From NCBI GenBank assembly GCA_964639225.1, contig CAZXCK010000149.1:1-9520 (forward strand): a DNA stretch of 9,520 nucleotides, read 5' to 3'. The translations under genes and the position numbers were made by a program. Positions within the stretch are counted from its first letter, which is position 1, and every line of letters starts with the position of its first letter. Of this stretch, positions 1-6,351 are shown piece after piece. The notes under the pieces are model-generated. The model did no database searches, was not told where the DNA came from, and was given only the letters and a program-made list of their open reading frames with translations. The DNA is from CAZXCK01 sp964639225 (lineage in GTDB: Bacteria > Chloroflexota > Anaerolineae > Aggregatilineales > Phototrophicaceae).

Positions 1-182
1 TCTGTATGTAATCTTACTCCCATTATGGGCATGACACAACAAACCGCGTGGGTGGATGCATTCGACTTTGGGGCAGGTTTTCAGCTTTCGCGCCGCCTTC
101 GCCAGCGGTTCTGAACCGTTGGCGAGACCGGTTTATCGGCATTGTTTTATCGACGCGCAGCGGGCACGCGCACCAGCAGCGA
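1..182. other. Intergenic left edge, AT-richer, possible truncated gene ends
   Basis: No gene can be called with confidence here. The stretch is less GC-rich than the genes beside it and lies downstream of the minus-strand kinase. Two edge possibilities exist. On the plus strand, frame 1 is open from base 1 to a TGA at 112-114 and would encode a 37-residue C-terminal tail ending LSRRLRQRF; it would be the end of a convergent gene. On the minus strand, an ATG at 32-30 opens a frame running off the left edge (MPIMGVRLHT), but no Shine-Dalgarno sequence precedes it. Neither has recognisable homology. An inverted repeat at 99-125 is listed separately. Confidence 0.4.
99..125. terminator. Strong inverted repeat downstream of the kinase, possible terminator
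   Basis: Bases 99-110 and 114-125 pair as a 12-bp stem around a 3-base loop (CTG). The only imperfection is a G:T wobble on the plus strand, which is an A:C mismatch on the minus strand. It sits about 58 nt past the kinase stop codon on the minus strand and overlaps the stop (112-114) of the possible plus-strand gene tail. There is no U-tract directly after the stem on either strand, so a classical intrinsic terminator is not shown. The stem is better paired in plus-strand RNA. It could be a terminator without a U-tract, an mRNA 3'-end stabiliser or a dispersed palindrome. Confidence 0.35.
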
Positions 183-3100
183 CTACTGCGTTCCGGCTGG
201 AGCCACCGGCAGCGTGAAGGCGAAGCAGGCACCGGGCAGCGGGCTGTTTGGCTCCACCCAGATGCGCTCGCCGTGCGCCTGCAGCGACAGCCAGCAGAAC
301 GTCAGCCCCAGGCCAGTCCCTCTGCCACCGCGATGCTGCCGGCTGCCTTTGGCCTGGTGGAACTTGTCGAACACCCGCTCGACATCCCCCGGCGGGATAC
401 CCTGGCCGCTGTCGGCGACGCGCACCAGCACCCGGTTGTCCGGCGTCGCCCCCGCCGATATCTGAATCGTGCCGCCGGTCGGGGTGTATCGCTGCGCGTT
501 GTCCAGCAGATTCAACAGCACCCGGCGAATCTGGCCCACATCGATACGCACCGCTGGCAGCTCCGGCGCGATGTCGAGCGCCAGCGTAATCTGCGCTTCG
601 CGGATGCTGGCGCCGATCTCGTCGGCGGCGGCCTGGATAATCGGCACGATGCTGGTGACAGACCACTCCATCGGCATGCGCCGCTGTTGCAGCTTGGCGA
701 TTTCCAGCAGACTGTCCACCAGACTCAGCAGGCGGCGCATGTTGGCCAGCGCGGTCGGCATCATCTCATCGATCAACTCGCTGGTCTCTGGACCGGCGGA
801 TTCCTGACTGTCCTCGATGATAAACTCCAGCGTGCTGATCATCAGCGTCAGCGGGCTGCGCAGGTCGTGGACCACCATATCGAACACTTCGTCGCGGTAG
901 GCTTCCAGCAGACGCTGCTCGGTTATGTCGCGGAAGGTCAGCAGACGGCCCATCGTACCCGATCGCCCATCGGGAATCAGCGAACCGGCCCATTCGATAT
1001 AGCGCAGGTTACCCTCGCGGCCCAGCACAATCGGGCGGCGGCGGTTGAGCGTTCGCTCCGGTTCGAGGCGCAGAATACGGGCGACGTCGATCATCGTGTC
1101 GCCGTCGGGATGCGAGATGTTGCGCTGGTGCAGCTCCACGTCCGATACCAATCGCTCGGCGAAGTGCTGGCCCAGGTAACTCTCGATCTGAATGCCCAGC
1201 ATCTGCTCGGCGCTGACGTTGGCCTCGACCAGCCGCCCATCGTAATCCAGCAGCACGATCCCGTCGCGCGTCGCATCCAGGATGGCCCGCATCCGGTTGT
1301 TGTTCCGGCTGATCTGGCCGTAGAGCATGGCGTTATCCAGATGACCGGCGGCCTGGATGGCCAGCAGTTCGAGCGCGTTGCGCCCGGCCTGCAGGCTGTG
1401 ATGAGCATGCGCCAGCACCACGCAGATCGCCTCGTTCACCTGAGCATGTCGTTTGATGGGCACCGCCAGCAGACCGGTATAGCCGATACCGCCAACACCG
1501 GCAAAAGCCCGGTGCCGCCGCACATCGGCGATGGCAATCGACTGTCCCTCAGCTACTTTAGCCAGCACGGCATCCGGGACGACAACCGCCAGGGCCGATA
1601 CGCCGTCCGCCTGGATGCTGGCACGCGCTTCCATGCGCCCCGTGCCGTCGTCCAGTTCGTACCACACCGCCGCCTGCCCCTGCTGGAGACTCAGCGCGGT
1701 ATGCAGCACGCCATCCACCACCGAGGCGCGGTCGGAGTCGATGGACAGCCACAGCGACAGATCGCGCAGTTGGTTGAGCGTCTCGATCTGGTTCTGGCGT
1801 TCCTGGAGCATCCAGGCATTCTGAATACTGATGACGGCGTGCCCGGCCAGGTTATTAATGAACTCGATCTGCTCGTCGTTGAAGGCATCCGTCGCCCGGC
1901 TCTGGGCCATCAGCGCGCCGACCACGCGCCGGCCCAGTCTCAGCGGCACGCCCAGCAGCGTAAACACCGTATCGCTACCGGCGTCGAACTCGATCGGGAT
2001 CAGCGGACTGCCCTGCGACAGTCTCAGCATCTGCCCATCGGCCAGAATCCGCCCAATCAGGCCGTCCTCATCGGTCTGCAGATGGTCGAACGGGTGCCAC
2101 TCCCCGCCATAATACGCCTGGCCGATGACACGCACCGCCCCGGACGAGGTCACCAGCGCCATCTGCGCCTCGCTGGCCTGCGTGATACGGATCACCGCTT
2201 CCAGCACGTTGTGCATCAGCCGGTCCAGGTTGAGCGAGTTGCTGATCTGCTGGGCGATGTTCTCGATGGCCGACAACTGCTGCAAGCGCCGGTTGAGCGC
2301 GTCCTCGGTGTCGCGGTGCAGCAGGGCATTATGAACCTGCATCGCCACCTGGTTGGAAGCCAGTTCGGCCAGCCGCCATTCCCGGTCACTGAAAGCGCGC
2401 TCGCTGCTGTCTCCCAGCAGAATAAAGCCGCGCAGCCGGTCATTGGCGACCATCGGCACCAGCGCCAGCGTCCGCAGGTCGTGCGTCCGCATCAGACCGG
2501 TCAACTGCGGCGACAGGGACTGCCGGTCGGGCTGGCGATAGAAGACGCGCAGCGTGGGCCGGTCCATCCGGCTTAATTCGACCAGTTCCGGGACGTTATC
2601 GACGGTGATGCCCAGCACGCTGTTATTGGGCAGCCCGTAGACTTCCAGCCAGTCGGCGGCGGTCAGCAGGCCAACCCCCACCAGGCTGAACGGGTGAATC
2701 TGCATCAGCACGGTGATGATGTTCTCGATCATCACCTCAATATCCAGGCTGGCGGTGGTGATGCGCGACAGGTGCGAAAGCTGCGCCTGTTCGGTGGCGT
2801 ACATCTCCAGCGCGTTGAGCATCTCGGCGTTGTCCAGCGCGGCGGAAATCTGGTTGGCCAGCGTTTCCAGCAGTTCCAGCTCGGTACGGAACAGATAATG
2901 CGGCTCGTCGTAGAATACGCTCAACAGACCGATGACCATGCTGCCAGAGCGCAGCGGAATCTCGGCCAGCCCGCCAAATTCGCCGATGACGGCCAGCTCG
3001 CGCAGGGCGTCGCGCTCGTCCAGCATAGCGACATCGGGCACGATATGCGACTGCGCGCTGTGCAGCGAGGGCCGGTGAATGGGGCCGCGATAGTGGTCAA

Positions 3101-4577
3101 CCTGTGCCGCGTTCAGCCCCACATGCTGCGCCAGGTCCGCCTGGGTGGGGTCGCCCACGCTGGCCATGAAGATAGCGGCGCGCTGGGCGCTGGCGATCTG
3201 CATGGCAGTTTCGCAGGCCACGCGCAGCGCGTCCTGCTGGTTGAGGTTGAACATGATGTCCTGCACCGACTGGTTAATCAGCGCCAGATTTTCGGCCAGG
3301 TTCACGCTGCGGTGGTAGAGCGTGGCGTTGCGCAGCGCCAGGCTGGCCTGGTTGGCGATGGCTTCCAGCGCCGGGATTTCCGGGCGCGCTCTGACCGGGC
3401 GCGCGTCGTCATTGATGATGGCCATCATCCCCAGGATTTTGTTGCCGGCAGCCAGCGGAATCCCCAGGCAGTAGCGATGCGATTCGTCGAACGGCAGGCC
3501 ATGAGGGGGGCAGTCCCCTTCTGCGATGCGCAGCCGGTCCACACGGAAAATCGTCCGCTTGCGCAGCACAGCAGCCGGCAGTGTATCGTCCTCAAGTGGA
3601 CTCACCGGCCAGTGCTGGCGCTGGCCTTCGATCATCACCAGCGGAAACTCGACAATATCGCGGTTGCTGTCGTGAAGGGCGATGTAAAACGCCCGTATCG
3701 GCGTAAGCTGGCTCACCCAGTCGTAGACACTCAGCAGCACGTCTTCCAGCATCAGGTTGGCCGAGATATTCTGGCCCACCTTGTTGAGCATCGACAGCTC
3801 CTGCATCCGCGCCACCAGTTGCTCCTGTGTGTGAGCGATCTGCCGGTAGCGCATGGCCTGCAGGCCAGCCCCCGCCATCAGGATGAAGAACACCACCCAA
3901 CCGGCACGCTGATGGATAATCGCCAGCGGCACGACTATCACCAGCAGCAGCACCTCACCGGTGACGCGATGGCGTTCACCGGGCCGCCAAAGCGCCCGGC
4001 GGGCGGCATCCGGGCCACATAAAGCCGCCCCGGCAACCTGAGTCAGCGCCAGCCCGATCACCAGCGACGCTGACACGGCGGCCAGTCCGCTGGCGGTGGT
4101 CACCTGGGCGTTGCTATGCGGATGGTAGCCAGCAAGCAGGGTATGAACAGCCGAAATGAGCAGCAGCGCGCCCCCCAGAGTGCTGACGCGCGCCAGCGCC
4201 TGCCAGACCGGATTGGCGATTTGGGGCGCTTCCACGCGACGCACAGCCGCCGGCCAGCGCCGGAGCGCCACCGACAGCGCCGCCCCCACGACGACCAGCA
4301 GCAGCGCCAGACCTGGCCCCAGCAGCAGCCAGGCGACCGTCATCGCCACATACAGATAACCAGCCCACAGGCCATCCTCGACCGGCCCCGCCAGCATATC
4401 CGACAGGACGAACAAAAACAGGCAGATGGCCCAGGTGATGGCCATGACCGGCTGTAAATCGACCATCTGCAGGTCATGGACGATGATGATCGGCGTTAGC
4501 AGCGTGATGGCGAACGCCAGTATGACGGTAAGGCGTCTGGGACTGCGACCAGTAAATAAGGTCTGCTTCAGATTCAA
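183..4577 (-). CDS. Membrane-anchored multi-GAF/PAS sensor histidine kinase
   Basis: This 1464-residue protein is probably a sensor kinase that autophosphorylates a histidine and passes the phosphate to a response regulator not encoded here. Residues 1-245 are hydrophobic with about seven to eight likely membrane segments (for example 16-34, 44-62, 71-105, 131-150, 164-187, 206-241). Five GAF-like sensor domains follow at roughly 278-420, 440-585, 605-750, 778-920 and 940-1085, separated by helical linkers (such as AxxLALINQSVQDI), then a PAS domain at about 1095-1220. The kinase core has the H-box VVHDLRSPL with His1237, N-box NLLDNAQRYTP (Asn1356, Asn1360), G1 DSGQG (Asp1389), F-box VFDKF (1402-1406) and G2 GRGTGLGL (1418-1425). 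All catalytic boxes are intact. There is no HAMP and no receiver domain. The start is TTG: an in-frame TAA lies 18 nt upstream and the next Met is residue 37, inside the membrane region. A GGGGAG lies rather far upstream and AGGG very close, so the start is probable rather than certain. The sensed signal cannot be read from sequence. Confidence 0.93.
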   Translation of the reverse strand: MNLKQTLFTGRSPRRLTVILAFAITLLTPIIIVHDLQMVDLQPVMAITWAICLFLFVLSDMLAGPVEDGLWAGYLYVAMTVAWLLLGPGLALLLVVVGAALSVALRRWPAAVRRVEAPQIANPVWQALARVSTLGGALLLISAVHTLLAGYHPHSNAQVTTASGLAAVSASLVIGLALTQVAGAALCGPDAARRALWRPGERHRVTGEVLLLVIVVPLAIIHQRAGWVVFFILMAGAGLQAMRYRQIAHTQEQLVARMQELSMLNKVGQNISANLMLEDVLLSVYDWVSQLTPIRAFYIALHDSNRDIVEFPLVMIEGQRQHWPVSPLEDDTLPAAVLRKRTIFRVDRLRIAEGDCPPHGLPFDESHRYCLGIPLAAGNKILGMMAIINDDARPVRARPEIPALEAIANQASLALRNATLYHRSVNLAENLALINQSVQDIMFNLNQQDALRVACETAMQIASAQRAAIFMASVGDPTQADLAQHVGLNAAQVDHYRGPIHRPSLHSAQSHIVPDVAMLDERDALRELAVIGEFGGLAEIPLRSGSMVIGLLSVFYDEPHYLFRTELELLETLANQISAALDNAEMLNALEMYATEQAQLSHLSRITTASLDIEVMIENIITVLMQIHPFSLVGVGLLTAADWLEVYGLPNNSVLGITVDNVPELVELSRMDRPTLRVFYRQPDRQSLSPQLTGLMRTHDLRTLALVPMVANDRLRGFILLGDSSERAFSDREWRLAELASNQVAMQVHNALLHRDTEDALNRRLQQLSAIENIAQQISNSLNLDRLMHNVLEAVIRITQASEAQMALVTSSGAVRVIGQAYYGGEWHPFDHLQTDEDGLIGRILADGQMLRLSQGSPLIPIEFDAGSDTVFTLLGVPLRLGRRVVGALMAQSRATDAFNDEQIEFINNLAGHAVISIQNAWMLQERQNQIETLNQLRDLSLWLSIDSDRASVVDGVLHTALSLQQGQAAVWYELDDGTGRMEARASIQADGVSALAVVVPDAVLAKVAEGQSIAIADVRRHRAFAGVGGIGYTGLLAVPIKRHAQVNEAICVVLAHAHHSLQAGRNALELLAIQAAGHLDNAMLYGQISRNNNRMRAILDATRDGIVLLDYDGRLVEANVSAEQMLGIQIESYLGQHFAERLVSDVELHQRNISHPDGDTMIDVARILRLEPERTLNRRRPIVLGREGNLRYIEWAGSLIPDGRSGTMGRLLTFRDITEQRLLEAYRDEVFDMVVHDLRSPLTLMISTLEFIIEDSQESAGPETSELIDEMMPTALANMRRLLSLVDSLLEIAKLQQRRMPMEWSVTSIVPIIQAAADEIGASIREAQITLALDIAPELPAVRIDVGQIRRVLLNLLDNAQRYTPTGGTIQISAGATPDNRVLVRVADSGQGIPPGDVERVFDKFHQAKGSRQHRGGRGTGLGLTFCWLSLQAHGERIWVEPNSPLPGACFAFTLPVAPAGTQ

Positions 4578-4606
4578 CGCCCTGCTCTTTTACTCCCCAC
4601 AGAGTC

Positions 4607-4626
4607 CGGTTATTTCAGTATAACCG
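4607..4626 (-). promoter_or_regulatory. Inverted repeat overlapping a candidate -10 box ahead of the kinase
   Basis: In the 76-bp gap between the ligase-like gene and the kinase, bases 4607-4613 and 4620-4626 form a perfect 7-bp inverted repeat (CGGTTAT / ATAACCG) with a 6-base spacer. Read on the minus strand, it contains TATACT (4622-4617), a close match to a sigma70 -10 box. Transcription from there would start roughly 33 nt before the kinase TTG. No good -35 hexamer is visible at 16-18 bp, so the promoter is weakly supported. The palindrome could be an operator over this promoter or an mRNA hairpin. No U-tract follows, so it is unlikely to be an intrinsic terminator. Confidence 0.3.
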
Positions 4627-4653
4627 CAAAACGCGCGCGCAACTGTTGAAGCC

Positions 4654-6012
4654 TTAACGGTCGCTCAAATTGGTGTTCGCTGCCAGCGTCGATTCCCGCA
4701 CCAGCACATACTGCCCGGCGATCAGCCCCAGCACCAGCCAGTAGATAAAAGCGAAGCGGTCCCACAGCGGGATGGCGTCGGCCAGCGAGTAGACGTAATA
4801 CGCCAGCAGGCTGGTCCCCGTCATGGCAGCGACCAGGCGCGCCATCTGGCCACCGGTGCGCCAGGTGACCCACACCATGTAAATCGCCGTCCCGTTGAGC
4901 CACACAAACACCAGCACGCCAGGGATTCCCATGTCAGTGGCGATCTGCAGAACGGCGTTGTGGGCGTGCGGCATGTTGAGGGTGCGGTTGCGCCACACGA
5001 TGGGATATTCGGCGCGCACTGGGGCCGAGCGAAAGCGATCCAGGCCCACGCCGGTCAGCGGATGGTCGCCAACCATCTTCAGCGAAGCACTCCAGATGGT
5101 CACCCGTTGTTCGACTGAACCGGCGCCGCGCGCTGCCCGCACCATGCGCGTGGCATCCGGGTTGAGAATACCGGCCACCAGCAGCACTTCCAGCAGGGCG
5201 ATGGTCCCCACCGCCAGCGTCATGGCGGCCATGCGCGGGCGCAGCATGGGGCCGGGCATAAAGGCCAGCGTCACCAGCGCCACCATCAGACCGATGAGTC
5301 CGGAGCGGCTCTGGCCCAGGAAGAGCGCCGTCACCAGCATCACAAAGGCGACCGCCGCCAGCCCGCGCCACAGCCAGCGCGTCTGGCCGCGCCAGCGATA
5401 GAACATCATGCCTGCCGTCAGCGGCGCCAGCCAGGTGATGGCCCCGGCGATTTCGTTGGGATTAAAGCCACCAGGCGCGAACCACAGATCCAGCGCCGGG
5501 AGACGTTCGATGATGGCTGTGAAAGCGTCGGATTTTACCCACTGTGTCGAGACGAGCGCCGCCGCGCCCACCAGCAGCCCCAGCGCCAGCATCAGCCACA
5601 GCGGCCCATCCAGCCGCCGCAGGTCGCGGATGGCGTCGGTGAAAAACCACAGCAGCGCCACCCCCAGCAGCGGACGGGCCAGCATCAGCGGGCCGCGTGT
5701 GCCATACGGCGCGATCTCCGTGCTGAGCAGGGCCAGCAGCAGCAGCGCCAGCACCGGAAAGTCCAGCGGCGTATGCGACCAGAAGCGCCCCTGCAGGGCG
5801 CGCCGCGCCAGCAGCAGCGGCGGCACCAGCAGCAGCAGCCAGGCATAATCGGCCCGGTCGATGGTTCCGGGACGGCTGGGTGCCGGGAAAACACTCGGAA
5901 ACCAGAACGCAGCGACACACGCCAGCAGCACAACAAACTGCAAGAAAAGCACACCCAGGATCAAAGTCTGTCGCCGTTCAGGGGTAGTTAAACGCATATC
6001 GAGTCCCATCAT
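4654..6012 (-). CDS. O-antigen ligase/polymerase-like membrane protein (Wzy_C family)
   Basis: This 452-residue integral membrane protein fits the O-antigen ligase/polymerase (WaaL/Wzy/PglL-type) superfamily, whose members join or extend undecaprenyl-linked glycans on the outer face of the membrane. About twelve hydrophobic segments are visible (15-38, 56-70, 84-98, 110-125, 136-154, 185-205, 214-233, 235-253, 261-282, 360-383, 390-409, 417-436). Family hallmarks are FNPNEIAG at 183-190, GQSRSG at 233-238 (Arg236), VEQRVTIW with Arg303, DHPLTGVGLDRFR at 316-328, and PHAHNAVLQ with His351-Asn352 at the end of the large extracytoplasmic loop (about 284-355). The order and spacing are typical. 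The start is ambiguous: two Met codons in tandem at the 5' end have no good ribosome site, and Met6 (5997) has a weak GGGA upstream. The kinase follows 76 bp downstream on the same strand. The substrate (teichoic acid, capsule, S-layer glycan or other) is unknown. Confidence 0.88.
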   Translation of the reverse strand: MMGLDMRLTTPERRQTLILGVLFLQFVVLLACVAAFWFPSVFPAPSRPGTIDRADYAWLLLLVPPLLLARRALQGRFWSHTPLDFPVLALLLLALLSTEIAPYGTRGPLMLARPLLGVALLWFFTDAIRDLRRLDGPLWLMLALGLLVGAAALVSTQWVKSDAFTAIIERLPALDLWFAPGGFNPNEIAGAITWLAPLTAGMMFYRWRGQTRWLWRGLAAVAFVMLVTALFLGQSRSGLIGLMVALVTLAFMPGPMLRPRMAAMTLAVGTIALLEVLLVAGILNPDATRMVRAARGAGSVEQRVTIWSASLKMVGDHPLTGVGLDRFRSAPVRAEYPIVWRNRTLNMPHAHNAVLQIATDMGIPGVLVFVWLNGTAIYMVWVTWRTGGQMARLVAAMTGTSLLAYYVYSLADAIPLWDRFAFIYWLVLGLIAGQYVLVRESTLAANTNLSDR

Positions 6013-6062
6013 AGGGGTTCATCCGGATTTGGGGCAAATCTGCCTCGCCCGGCATTAAAACA

Positions 6063-6147
6063 TAAGTGCGGCAGGCTACAGGAAGCGGGTGGCGTATACG
6101 CCACCCTTACGCGCCATCGTATGGGCGTTATAGTGCGCCCGCACTTA
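6063..6147. mobile_element. Possible 85-bp MITE-like element with TA-flanked inverted ends
   Basis: The ends are a perfect 9-bp inverted repeat: TAAGTGCGG at 6063-6071 and CCGCACTTA at 6139-6147. If the outermost TA is a duplicated target site, the element has 7-bp terminal repeats and TA duplication, as in IS630/Tc1-mariner-derived MITEs. The interior is highly structured: a perfect 20-bp palindrome at 6087-6106, a GGGCG/CGCCC stem at 6123-6140, and AGTGCG-CC-CGCACT at 6132-6145. No coding sequence is inside. The call rests on structure alone. The repeats are short, so a set of unrelated operators or chance is possible. Copies elsewhere in the genome would settle it. Confidence 0.35.
6087..6106. 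repeat. Perfect 20-bp palindrome in the divergent promoter region
   Basis: The half-site GGGTGGCGTA is followed immediately by its exact reverse complement, TACGCCACCC, giving ten paired positions with no spacer. It lies about 110 bp upstream of the rightward -35 box and about 75 bp upstream of the ligase-like start codon. It may be a binding site for a dimeric regulator, the core of a dispersed repeat, or a cruciform-forming part of the MITE-like element around it. With no loop bases, it would fold as RNA only by opening the central pairs. Confidence 0.6.
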
Positions 6148-6213
6148 AGATGCTGTCGCCACGAAAGCCGCAAACTCGCCCTGTTTCTGAATGCACCCAT
6201 TACAGTAATAAAT

Positions 6214-6243
6214 TTGACACAACCAAAATTCTCGTGCTAAAAT
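6214..6243 (+). promoter_or_regulatory. Strong sigma70-type promoter with extended -10
   Basis: A perfect -35 box, TTGACA (6214-6219), is followed after 18 bp by TAAAAT (6238-6243), one mismatch from the TATAAT consensus. TG at 6235-6236 one base before it makes an extended -10. The spacer is AT-rich. Transcription would start near 6250, giving a leader of about 100 nt before the BTAD ATG at 6352. This is the clearest promoter in the window and probably drives the regulator, the membrane gene and selA together. Confidence 0.75.
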
Positions 6244-6250
6244 GTGTTAC

Positions 6251-6276
6251 AGTGTTATGAAGACACTTTAATTTTT
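6251..6276 (+). promoter_or_regulatory. Small hairpin plus T-rich stretch at the start of the leader
   Basis: AGTGT (6251-6255) pairs with ACACT (6263-6267) around a 7-base loop, followed by TTAATTTTT. It lies directly after the predicted transcription start. The shape recalls a weak intrinsic terminator or attenuator, but the stem is only 5 bp and the T-run is interrupted. Alternatively it may be a 5'-end stabilising hairpin or simply chance in AT-rich leader DNA. Confidence 0.2.
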
Positions 6277-6334
6277 AGTAGCTTCCCCGTTGAAAGACGA
6301 GCACCCGTCGCGCTCAATCATCGCGCATTTCATC

Positions 6335-6341
6335 TGAAAGG
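6335..6341 (+). promoter_or_regulatory. Ribosome binding site that fixes the BTAD gene start
   Basis: GAAAGGT at 6335-6341 lies 10 nt before ATG 6352. The longer in-frame start, GTG at 6244, overlaps the predicted transcription start and has no ribosome site, so this site supports the shorter protein. Confidence 0.6.
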
Positions 6342-6351
6342 TAGATTGTCC

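Larger units (their letters stand above)
6013..6213. other. Divergent intergenic region between ligase-like and BTAD genes
   Basis: This is the non-coding part of the divergent gap before the rightward promoter. It holds small palindromes (ATCCGGAT at 6021-6028; a 6-bp stem with one wobble at 6031-6046), the MITE-like element at 6063-6147, and AT-rich sequence leading into the promoter. For the leftward ligase-like gene, only weak -10-like sequences (TATGTT, TTTAAT on the minus strand near 6054-6064) are visible, with no convincing -35. No convincing open reading frame or RNA gene was recognised. Confidence 0.5.

Noticed and set aside
19..29. CCCAT-T-ATGGG palindrome near the left edge
   Set aside because: Too short, with a one-base centre, and no linked promoter or gene; expected by chance.
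48..2576. 842-codon open frame on the plus strand, antisense to the kinase
   Set aside because: It lies wholly over the kinase gene, whose product has clear conserved domains throughout. The translation is rich in His, Gln, Arg and Val with no domain, as expected from the reverse complement of GC-rich coding DNA.
3468..3530. Cys residues in the first GAF domain (near RYCLGIPL and GDCPPHG) as a possible bilin or metal site
   Set aside because: The Cys-His chromophore motif of cyanobacteriochrome GAFs and the phytochrome pattern are not present, so photoreception is not supported.
2694..4022. 442-codon plus-strand open frame antisense to the kinase
   Set aside because: Same signature as the previous shadow (His/Gln/Val-rich, no motifs), no ribosome site, and it covers the GAF-coding part of a well-supported gene.
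6257..6271. Mini-ORF MKTL-stop in the BTAD leader, a possible leader peptide
   Set aside because: Four codons, no ribosome site, and it starts within a few bases of the predicted transcript end; easily chance.
6244..6351. 36-residue N-terminal extension of the BTAD protein from GTG 6244
   Set aside because: The GTG is at the predicted transcription start, has no ribosome site, and the extension has no homology-like features; ATG 6352 has a good site.
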